DNA from: Actinomycetes bacterium | GTDB lineage: Bacteria; Actinomycetota; Acidimicrobiia; Acidimicrobiales; UBA8190 | Assembly: GCA_021779775.1 (NCBI GenBank) | Contig: JAJYAB010000063.1 | Span: 1-8,613 of the forward strand | Length of the DNA: 8,613 nt | Direction of reading: 5' to 3' | The notes under the pieces: generated by a model | Told to the model about the DNA's origin: nothing | The model's database searches: none | Seen by the model: only the letters and a program-made list of their open reading frames with translations | Made by a program: the position numbers and the translations under genes | Part shown: piece after piece, positions 1-5,961 of the stretch | Layout: each line of letters begins with the position of its first letter | Position numbering within the stretch: the first letter of the stretch is position 1

Positions 1-1
1 G

Positions 2-805
2 GCTCCGCCCGGCGTGCCGGCGGACATCCCGGGGCTCGAGCTGGCGGGCGAGGTGGTGGAGGTGGGCGCCAAGGTCCGACGGTTCGCGGTGGGCGACCGC
101 GTCATGGCGGTCGTGGGCGGCGGGGCGCAGGCAGAACTGGCCGTTGTCGACGAAGCGACAGCGATGGCCGTGCCCGGCTCGCTGGACTGGCCTGCCGCCG
201 GAGGGTTTCCCGAAGCGTTCTCCACCGCCTACGACGCCCTGTTCACCCAATGCTCGCTCGGTCCCGGAGACCGGGTCCTCGTGACGGGCGCGGCGGGTGG
301 CGTCGGCACGGCTGCCGTCCAGTTGGCGAGGGCAGCCGGTGCCCGCGTGGTGGCCTCGGTCCGCAACGCCGACCACCATCGAGCTTTGGCCGGCCTGGGG
401 GCCACCGAGGCGCTGGCTCCCGGGCAAGCCCTGGCTGCCGGGCCGTTCGACGTGGCGGTGGAACTGGTGGGAGCCTCGAGCCTTCCAGACGTGGTCGCCG
501 CGCTGGCGCCCGGCGGCCGGGTGTCGGTCATCGGCGTGGGGTCCGGGGCGCGGGTACAGCTCGATCTGCTGGCGCTCATGCAGCGGCGAGCGAGGGTCTC
601 CGGGTCGACGTTGCGGTCCCGGTCGCCGGTCGACAAGGCGGTCGTGGCGGCGACGGTGGAGGCCCATGCGGTGCCGTTGCTGGCCGGGGGCCAGCTGCAG
701 GTGCCGTTGGCCGCCGTGGTGCCGATGACCGATCCTGCGGCGGCGTACGACCGCTTCGCTGCGGGCGGGAAGCTGGGCAAGCTGGTGATGGTCACCGGGT
801 CCTGA
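2..805 (+). CDS. NADPH:quinone oxidoreductase, zinc-independent MDR family (5'-truncated by window edge)
   Basis: The frame is open from the left edge and ends at TGA 803-805, giving 267 residues. Family members are about 320-330 residues, so roughly the first 55-60 are outside the window. Visible parts are the end of the GroES-like catalytic domain (PGLELAGEVVEVG, then GDRVMAV), followed by the Rossmann nucleotide-binding domain with GAAGGVG at residues 96-102 of the fragment, the AxxGxxG-type signature of quinone oxidoreductases. The C-terminal PAAAYDRFAAGGKLGKLV is the usual family ending. No zinc-ligand cysteine cluster is seen, which fits the zinc-independent quinone oxidoreductase/PIG3/zeta-crystallin branch. 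Such cytosolic enzymes reduce quinones or activated alkenes with NADPH; the true substrate cannot be read from sequence. A GTG at position 14 is internal, not the start, because family-like sequence continues upstream of it. There is no evident functional link to egtB, which begins 124 bp downstream after a possible terminator hairpin. Confidence 0.9.
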   Translation, partial: APPGVPADIPGLELAGEVVEVGAKVRRFAVGDRVMAVVGGGAQAELAVVDEATAMAVPGSLDWPAAGGFPEAFSTAYDALFTQCSLGPGDRVLVTGAAGGVGTAAVQLARAAGARVVASVRNADHHRALAGLGATEALAPGQALAAGPFDVAVELVGASSLPDVVAALAPGGRVSVIGVGSGARVQLDLLALMQRRARVSGSTLRSRSPVDKAVVAATVEAHAVPLLAGGQLQVPLAAVVPMTDPAAAYDRFAAGGKLGKLVMVTGS

Positions 806-824
806 CCGCGGCCCGGCCGGTCTG

Positions 825-856
825 CCGCTGCCTGGCGCGACGTGGATGGGCAGCGG
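825..856 (+). terminator. GC-rich inverted repeat after the quinone oxidoreductase gene
   Basis: CCGCTGCC at 825-832 pairs perfectly with GGCAGCGG at 849-856 (8 bp, 16-nt loop), and G-T wobbles can extend it outward. It starts 20 bp after the oxidoreductase stop and ends just before the egtB promoter-like element. There is no T-tract, so it is at best a non-canonical terminator of the kind common in GC-rich actinobacteria. It could also be a chance palindrome. Confidence 0.35.
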
Positions 857-863
857 TGCTCGC

Positions 864-869
864 TACGGT
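864..869 (+). promoter_or_regulatory. Putative -10 element upstream of egtB
   Basis: TACGGT fits the TANNNT pattern of sigma-70-type -10 boxes and would place transcription start near 875-876, giving a 5' leader of about 55 nt before the egtB ATG at 930. The same CTACGGT heptamer precedes tldD at 4444-4450. I see no good TTGACA-like -35 box at normal spacing. Confidence 0.35.
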
Positions 870-913
870 GGCATGACGGCACGGCGAGCCCGAGTGCGGG
901 CGTTGCCACCACG

Positions 914-920
914 AGAGGAG
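914..920 (+). promoter_or_regulatory. Ribosome binding site that sets the egtB start
   Basis: AGAGGAG (core AGGAG 916-920) lies 9 nt before ATG 930. This favours 930 over the in-frame upstream starts at ATG 846, which sits inside the hairpin, and ATG 873, which has no purine-rich site before it. Confidence 0.7.
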
Positions 921-929
921 ACCGAAACG

Positions 930-2219
930 ATGGCCCAAACGTCGACCATGGCCCCTCCCCGACCGTCGGTAGGGCGCTTCCTGGAGGTGCGGGCGCTCAC
1001 GGAGCAGCTGGCTGCCCCCCTGTCGCCGGAAGACCAGACGGCCCAGTCGATGCCCGACGTCAGCCCGACGAAGTGGCACCGCGCCCACACGACGTGGTTC
1101 TTCGAGACGTTTCTCCTGGAACCGCACTGGCCGGGATACCAGCCATACCATCCTGCGTACCGGTACCTGTTCAACTCGTACTACGAAGGTGTCGGCGACC
1201 CGTACCCCCGGGCCGAGCGGGGGTCGGTGACCCGACCGGGGGCCGCCGAGGTGGGGACCTACCGATCGGCGGTCGATGCGGCGATGGTAGCGATGCTGGC
1301 CGGCGGCGTCTCACCGGACGTCGCCCGGCTGTTGGAGCTCGGGCTGCACCACGAGCACCAGCACCAGGAGCTGCTGCTGATGGACATCAAGCACGTCCTG
1401 TCCTGTAATCCGCTGCTCCCGGCGTATGCCCCAGGTCCGGGGGCAGCCTCAGGTCCGGGGGCAGCCTCGATCGAAGCATCCTGGCGGTTGCCGGCACCGG
1501 GGTGGATCTCCCACGATGGCGGGCTGGTCGACGTCGGGCACGAAGGTGCCGGCTTCTGCTACGACAACGAGACGCCGGTTCACCGGGTCAACCTCCGGCC
1601 CTTCGCGTTGGCCGATCAGCCGGTCACCTGCGGCGAGTGGATGCAGTTCATGGCCGACGACGGATACCAGCGTGCCGAACTGTGGCTGTCCGACGGCTGG
1701 GCGACCGTGCGGCGCGAGGGCTGGGACTCGCCGCTGTACTGGGACGGTGCCGACGGAGGCTGGCGGATCTTCACGTTGACCGGCCAGCGACCGGTCGACC
1801 CGGCCGAGCCGGTCTGTCACGTGTCGTACTACGAGGCGGATGCCTTCGCCCGCTGGGCCGGGGCGCGCCTGCCGACCGAGCACGAGTGGGAGGTCGTCGC
1901 CCCTGCCGTGGCGGTCGACGCCCGGCGGGCGAGCACGGACGATGGGCCGGCCTTGCACTGTCCGCCGGTCCGCGCCGGAGGGACACCGCCCGGATCGGTG
2001 TGGGAGTGGACGTCGAGCGCCTACGGGCCGTATCCCGGCTTCCGTCCGGCGCCCGGAGCGGTCGGCGAGTACAACGGCAAGTTCATGGTGAACCAGCAGG
2101 TGCTGCGCGGCGGATCCTGCGCGACCCCCGACGGTGACCGCCGGCCGACCTACCGCAACTTCTTTCCGCCGGAGGCGCGGTGGGTGTTCTCCGGCCTCCG
2201 CCTGGCGCACGACGCCTGA
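930..2219 (+). CDS. egtB: Ergothioneine biosynthesis protein EgtB (hercynine sulfoxide synthase)
   Basis: EgtB is a cytosolic non-heme Fe(II), O2-dependent enzyme that joins a thiol (gamma-glutamylcysteine in actinobacteria) to C2 of the hercynine imidazole as a sulfoxide. The 429-residue product is of normal length. An N-terminal DinB-like domain (about 13-160) carries WHRAHTTWFFE (50-59) and LHHEHQHQE (139-147), giving the three-His iron site, most likely His53, His141 and His145. A C-terminal FGE-sulfatase domain (about 185-428) shows ARLPTEHEWE, VWEWTSSAYGPYPGF (358-371, with the likely catalytic Tyr365), YNGKFMVNQQVLRGGSCATP and TYRNFFPP. Arg94 and Arg97 in PRAERG appear to match the arginines that bind gamma-glutamylcysteine in the mycobacterial enzyme. 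The linker holds a duplicated six-residue GPGAAS (171-180 region) from an 18-nt tandem repeat. The start ATG 930 has AGGAG 9 nt upstream. egtD follows with 37 bp between, so the two are probably co-transcribed. Confidence 0.95.
   Translation: MAQTSTMAPPRPSVGRFLEVRALTEQLAAPLSPEDQTAQSMPDVSPTKWHRAHTTWFFETFLLEPHWPGYQPYHPAYRYLFNSYYEGVGDPYPRAERGSVTRPGAAEVGTYRSAVDAAMVAMLAGGVSPDVARLLELGLHHEHQHQELLLMDIKHVLSCNPLLPAYAPGPGAASGPGAASIEASWRLPAPGWISHDGGLVDVGHEGAGFCYDNETPVHRVNLRPFALADQPVTCGEWMQFMADDGYQRAELWLSDGWATVRREGWDSPLYWDGADGGWRIFTLTGQRPVDPAEPVCHVSYYEADAFARWAGARLPTEHEWEVVAPAVAVDARRASTDDGPALHCPPVRAGGTPPGSVWEWTSSAYGPYPGFRPAPGAVGEYNGKFMVNQQVLRGGSCATPDGDRRPTYRNFFPPEARWVFSGLRLAHDA
1433..1468 (+). repeat. Perfect 18-nt tandem duplication inside egtB
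   Basis: AGGTCCGGGGGCAGCCTC occurs twice head to tail (1433-1450 and 1451-1468). It encodes GPGAAS twice in the linker between the DinB-like and FGE-sulfatase domains. The length is a multiple of three, so the frame is kept. It looks like replication slippage in a tolerant linker. Confidence 0.9.
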
Positions 2220-2256
2220 TCTCGTGCCGACGGCTCCCCGGGCGGCCACGCCGACC

Positions 2257-3216
2257 ATGGAGGTGCACATCGGGCCCGAGGACCTGCGCGCCGCGCTCCA
2301 CGACGATGCCAGGCTCGGGCTGACCGCGCCCGACAAGTGGCTCCCTCCGGTCTGGTTCTACGACGATCGGGGCAGCAAGCTCTTCGACGACATCACCAGG
2401 CTCGACGAGTACTACCCGACGCGCGCCGAGCGGCTCCTCCTCGACGTCCACGCGGCGGAGATCGCCGACCGGACGCAGGCCGACACCTTGGTGGAGCTCG
2501 GTGCCGGCACCTGTGACAAGAGCCGGATCCTCCTGGCCGCACTGGTCGGGGCCGGAACGCTCGGCCGCTACGTTCCGCTCGATGTCAGCAACACCACACT
2601 GTGGGAGGCGGCGGGAGGGATCTGCCGCGACTTCCCCGGCTTGCAATTGCATGCGGTCGTCGGCGACTTCCACCGCCACCTCGACGTGCTGCCGCGCGGC
2701 GGCCGCCGGTTGGTGGCCTTCCTCGGGGGCACGATCGGCAACCTGACCCAGCGCGAGCGCAAGCGGTTCCTGTTCGACCTGGACTGCACCATGGACGGTG
2801 ACGACCACCTGCTGCTGGGCGCCGACCTGGTGAAGGACCCTGCCCGGCTGGTGGCCGCTTATGACGACGCCGCCGGGGTGACTGCCGAGTTCAACCGCAA
2901 CGTCCTGCACGTCCTTAACCGCGAGCTCGGGGCAACGTTCGAGCCGGAGCGGTTCGAGCATGTTGCCAGGTGGGACCCGGAGTCGCGCTGCATCGAGATG
3001 CGCCTGCGGGCCGAGGTCAGCCACACGGTCGACCTGGCCGACCTCGGACTGCAGATCGCCTTTACGGCAGGCGAGGAGCTGCGCACCGAGGTGAGCGCCA
3101 AGTTCACCACGGACCAGGTGGCGGCCGAGCTGTGGGAGGGCGGGTTCGTGGTGGAGCAGATGTGGGACGAGCCCGGCGGCGACTTCCTGCTGGTCCTGGC
3201 CCGTCCGTGCTGCTGA
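2257..3216 (+). CDS. egtD: L-histidine N-alpha-methyltransferase EgtD
   Basis: EgtD is a cytosolic SAM-dependent enzyme that methylates the alpha-amino group of histidine three times to give hercynine, the substrate of EgtB. From ATG 2257 the protein has 319 residues, against about 321 in Mycobacterium smegmatis EgtD. Motifs are WFYDDRGSKLFDDITRL (33-49), EYYPTR (51-56), the SAM-binding LVELGAGTCDKSR (78-90), PLDVSNTTL (107-115), GDFHRHL, FLGGTIGNLTQ (155-165) and RTEVSAKF (276-283). Histidine-binding residues known in the mycobacterial enzyme map with a constant offset of four: Tyr35, Tyr52, Asn162, Tyr202, Met248, Glu278 and Ser280. All are kept, so the enzyme should be active. That offset also supports ATG 2257. 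GTG 2224, only 4 bp after the egtB stop, is an in-frame alternative that would add 11 residues. Neither start has a strong Shine-Dalgarno, which fits translational coupling to egtB. Confidence 0.95.
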   Translation: MEVHIGPEDLRAALHDDARLGLTAPDKWLPPVWFYDDRGSKLFDDITRLDEYYPTRAERLLLDVHAAEIADRTQADTLVELGAGTCDKSRILLAALVGAGTLGRYVPLDVSNTTLWEAAGGICRDFPGLQLHAVVGDFHRHLDVLPRGGRRLVAFLGGTIGNLTQRERKRFLFDLDCTMDGDDHLLLGADLVKDPARLVAAYDDAAGVTAEFNRNVLHVLNRELGATFEPERFEHVARWDPESRCIEMRLRAEVSHTVDLADLGLQIAFTAGEELRTEVSAKFTTDQVAAELWEGGFVVEQMWDEPGGDFLLVLARPCC

Positions 3217-3264
3217 TCCCTGCGGCGAGCCGGCGCTAGCTGCCCGTCGCCAGGTCGTCATTGT

Positions 3265-3303
3265 CCGTCATGTCGTGCCGTCATGTCGTGCCGTCATGTC
3301 GTA
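3265..3303. repeat. 13-nt tandem repeat, three copies, at the 3' end of the oxidoreductase pseudogene
   Basis: CCGTCATGTCGTG is present at 3265-3277 and 3278-3290, with a third copy at 3291-3303 that differs only in its last base. On the minus strand it encodes the C-terminal tail after ALYD and supplies the TGA stop at 3268-3270. The unit is not a multiple of three, so copy-number changes would alter the tail. It lies in the short convergent gap after egtD. Confidence 0.9.
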
Positions 3304-4331
3304 CAGCGCGTCCTGCACTGCACGGTGGAAGGTGGGGTAGGCGTACATCATGTGCCGCAGGGTGTCCATCGGCACCCGGGCATGGACGGCCAACGTCAGG
3401 AGCCCGAGGATCTCACCGCCGGTCGGCCCGGCCGAAGTGGCGCCCACCAGGAACCGTCGATCGGCGTCTTCCACCAGCTTGATGAACCCCTGGTTCCCCG
3501 CCTTGTGGATCCAGCCTCGCGATGCCGAGGGGATCTGCGACATGCCGGTCCGCACGGTGATTCCCTGCTCGATGGCGACCCGCTCGCTCATGCCCACCGA
3601 TCCGACCTCCGGATCCGTGAACGTCACCCTGGGCAGCGCACGGTAGTCGGCCGGCTCCAGCTGCTGGCCGAGGATGTCGGCCACCACGATGTCTGCCTGG
3701 TACATCGACACATGGGTGAACGCTCCCTTGCCTGTGACGTCGCCGAGCGCCCACAGCCGTTCGGCGCCGACGACCCGGAGCCGTTCATCCACCGGGAGCG
3801 CTCGGGCGTCCGCGTCGAGCCCTACGCTCTCGACACCCAGGGCTGGCAGGTCGCTCACCCGGCCGGTGGCGACCAGCAGTCGTTCTGCAGCCACCGGCGG
3901 CACGCCGTCGACCTCAACCGTGAACTGGTAACCGTCGTGGCGAACCGAGGCGATCCGTGACCCGGTGTGCACGGTCACCCCCTCGCTCCGCAGGACCTCC
4001 GCCAGCAGGTCGCCCGCCTCGGGCTCCTCGGAGGGCAGGAGGCGCTCGCCGGTCTCCACGACGGTCACCGCCGACCCGAAGCGGGCGAACACCTGGGCCA
4101 GCTCGACCCCGACGGGACCGCCGCCCATCACGACGAGGGACCGGGGTAGCTGGTCCGTCTCGATGGCCTGGTGGTTGGTCCAGTAGGGCAGGTTGTCCAG
4201 TTCGAGCTGGGGTGGGACGAACGGTCGTGTGCCGGTGGCTATCACCACCGCCCGGCGGGCCTGGAACATCCGGCGGCGTCCTCACCCCCGGGGCCCAGCC
4301 CCACCACCACGGCGTCCACCTGCTCCACCAT
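3268..4331 (-). pseudogene. FAD-dependent pyridine nucleotide-disulfide oxidoreductase (mercuric reductase/lipoamide dehydrogenase-like), inactivated by internal deletion
   Basis: A minus-strand ORF (ATG 4269 to TGA 3268, 333 residues) holds the NAD(P)-binding domain (VVMGGGPVGVELAQVF, 47-61), the second FAD contact (WALGDVTGKGAFTH, 173-186) and the dimerisation domain ending with MMYAYPTFHRAVQDAL. It lacks the first ~130 residues of a family usually about 460 long. The missing start survives just upstream in another frame: ATG 4331 (AAGG 7 nt before it) encodes MVEQVDAVVVGLGPGGEDAA, the classic GxGxxG FAD-binding start, and then jumps straight to FQARRAVVIATGTRP at about 4268. About 110-115 codons, including where the redox-active cysteine pair would be, are gone, and the junction shifts the frame by 2. 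Read from 4331, translation stops after 29 residues. The usual His-Pro pair is Tyr-Pro in YAYPTFH, as in some actinobacterial relatives. An assembly deletion cannot be excluded, nor can a truncated product from ATG 4269, but that would lack the FAD fold. Confidence 0.85.
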
Positions 4332-4353
4332 CGTGTCGCCTTTCGGTCGGCGG

Positions 4354-4374
4354 CCCGGCGCCATCCGCGCCGGG
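4354..4374. promoter_or_regulatory. Perfect GC hairpin in the divergent spacer
   Basis: CCCGGCGC (4354-4361) and GCGCCGGG (4367-4374) form an 8-bp stem with a 5-nt loop, 23 bp before the oxidoreductase pseudogene ATG. Its place in the presumed 5' leader suggests a former regulatory or RNA-stability role. With this base composition chance is also possible. The rest of the 124-bp spacer (4332-4455) shows only a GCGCCGGCGC palindrome at 4427-4436 and the tldD promoter-like box. Confidence 0.4.
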
Positions 4375-4444
4375 GTATCGGTGCCCACGAGGCATGTTGG
4401 CCCAGATCGTCGCCGACCGTCGCTTCGCGCCGGCGCCCGGCGGC

Positions 4445-4450
4445 TACGGT
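4445..4450 (+). promoter_or_regulatory. Putative -10 element for a leaderless tldD transcript
   Basis: TACGGT (TANNNT type) ends 5 nt before the tldD GTG at 4456, so transcription would begin at or next to the start codon. There is no Shine-Dalgarno in the preceding 20 nt, which supports leaderless translation. The same CTACGGT string is upstream of egtB (863-869). No clear -35 box is seen. Confidence 0.4.
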
Positions 4451-4455
4451 CGGCT

Positions 4456-5961
4456 GTGGTGCCCGACCTTGCCCCGACCTTTCTCGCCCTGGATCCCGAC
4501 GGGCTGTGCCAAGCGGCGCTCGAGCGGGCCCGCAGGCTCGGTGCTACGCATGCCGAGGCGCGGGTGGAGCGGATCCGCTCGCAGGTGGTGGTGGTGCGCG
4601 ACCACCATGTCGAGACGTCCGCCGACGAGGTCGAGTCCGGTGTCGGCATCCGGGTGCTGCACGGGGGCTTCTTCGGGTTCGCCGGCACGGTGGCCACGAC
4701 CCGCGGGTCGGCGGCAGCCCTGGCCGACGAGGCGGTGGCGCTGGCCAGGATCGTCGCAGGGACGGGCAGCTCCCGGGTCGAGGTGGCCGACGAGCCGCCG
4801 TTCGGCCGGGTGTCCTGGGTCGCTCCGTACGGCGTCGACCCGACGGCGGTGCCGCTGGTCGACAAGGTGGCCTGCCTGCAGGGGTGGACCGAGCACGTGC
4901 TGCGTGCCACCGCCGTCGACCATGCGGCGGCGTCGGTCGTCGCCGTCGTGGAGGACAAGCACATCGCCGACCTGGCCGGGAACGCAGCCACCCAGCGCCG
5001 TGTGCGGGTGCACCCGGTCGTCGAAGCGGTGCATGTGAGCCCCGACGGTGTGTTCGAGACCATGCGGACCTTGGCACCGCCGGCCGGTCGGGGCTGGGAG
5101 TACCTGCAGGGAGAAGGTTGGGACCTCTCCGGCGAGGTGGAGGAACTGCCCGAGCTGCTGGCGGCCAAGGCGGCGGCGCCGACGGTCGCCCCGGGCGTGT
5201 ACGACCTGGTGATCGACCCGTCGAACCTCTGGCTGACGATCCACGAGTCGGTGGGGCACGCCACGGAGCTCGATCGCGCCCTCGGGTACGAAGCGGCCTA
5301 CGCCGGAACCTCGTTCGCCACCGTCGACCGTCTCGGGTCGCTGCGCTACGGCACCGACCTGATGCATGTCACCGGCGACCGCACGGAGCCGTACGGCCTG
5401 GCCACCGTGGCCTATGACGACGAAGCGGTGGCCGCCCAGTCGTTCGACCTGGTCCGTGACGGGCTGCTGGTCGGCTACCAGACCGACCGGGCGATGGCCG
5501 CCGCCCACGGCTTCGCCCGGTCGAACGGTTGCGCGTTCGCCGACTCTCCGCTCCACGTGCCGATGCAGCGGATGGCCAACGTGTCGCTGCAGCCACGAGC
5601 CGGGGGGCCGAGCACCGCCGAGCTCGTGGCCGGCACCGACCGCGGGATCTACGTGGTGGGGGACAAGAGCTGGTCCATCGACATGCAGCGCCATAACTTC
5701 CAGTTCACCGGCCAGCGCTTCTACCGGATCGAGGGGGGGCGTCTGGTCGGCCAGGTGAAGGACGTCGCCTACCAGGCCACCACGACGGACTTCTGGGGAT
5801 CGATGGACGCGGTGGGCGGCCCCGCCACCTGGGTGCTGGGCGGGGCGTTCAATTGCGGCAAGGGGCAGCCTGGCCAGGTGGCCCCGGTGAGCCATGGATG
5901 CCCGTCGGCGCGGTTCCGCGGGGTGAACGTGCTCAACACCCGCAGCGAGGCCGGCCGGTGA
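4456..5961 (+). CDS. tldD: TldD family zinc metalloprotease subunit
   Basis: This 501-residue protein has the length and layout of TldD, the catalytic half of the cytosolic TldD/TldE heterodimeric protease. In E. coli that protease trims microcin B17 and degrades unfolded peptides such as CcdA. The zinc site is seen as HESVGH (263-268, HExxxH) with downstream Cys467 in FNCGKGQPGQ, matching the third zinc ligand of the E. coli enzyme. The family end SHGCPSARFRGVNVLNT (479-495) is also present. The N-terminal part (about 15-250) is the long beta domain that encloses peptides. All catalytic residues are kept. The frame is open far upstream to 4171, but that stretch overlaps the opposite-strand pseudogene and lacks family character. 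GTG 4456 (or the adjacent GTG 4459) fits homologues and the TACGGT box. The stop overlaps the tldE GTG, showing an operon and coupled translation. Confidence 0.93.
   Translation: MVPDLAPTFLALDPDGLCQAALERARRLGATHAEARVERIRSQVVVVRDHHVETSADEVESGVGIRVLHGGFFGFAGTVATTRGSAAALADEAVALARIVAGTGSSRVEVADEPPFGRVSWVAPYGVDPTAVPLVDKVACLQGWTEHVLRATAVDHAAASVVAVVEDKHIADLAGNAATQRRVRVHPVVEAVHVSPDGVFETMRTLAPPAGRGWEYLQGEGWDLSGEVEELPELLAAKAAAPTVAPGVYDLVIDPSNLWLTIHESVGHATELDRALGYEAAYAGTSFATVDRLGSLRYGTDLMHVTGDRTEPYGLATVAYDDEAVAAQSFDLVRDGLLVGYQTDRAMAAAHGFARSNGCAFADSPLHVPMQRMANVSLQPRAGGPSTAELVAGTDRGIYVVGDKSWSIDMQRHNFQFTGQRFYRIEGGRLVGQVKDVAYQATTTDFWGSMDAVGGPATWVLGGAFNCGKGQPGQVAPVSHGCPSARFRGVNVLNTRSEAGR

Noticed and set aside
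846..929. Longer egtB starts at ATG 846 or ATG 873
   Set aside because: 846 lies in the inverted repeat and would precede the promoter-like box. Neither start has a ribosome site, whereas ATG 930 has AGGAG at good spacing.
3223..3253. Possible terminator between egtD and the pseudogene (GGCGA...TCGCC)
   Set aside because: Only 5 paired bases with an 18-nt loop and no T-tract, so it is too weak to call.
2083..3261. 392-codon minus-strand ORF opposite egtD
   Set aside because: It is a shadow of egtD. Its translation has no family pattern, and every EgtD motif is on the plus strand.
4171..4455. Upstream in-frame extension of tldD
   Set aside because: It overlaps the opposite-strand oxidoreductase start region and reads as low-complexity sequence with no TldD likeness. 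The open frame is a by-product of high GC.
4444..5895. Long minus-strand ORF opposite tldD
   Set aside because: It is a GC-driven shadow frame. The plus strand carries the full TldD protein with its zinc site.
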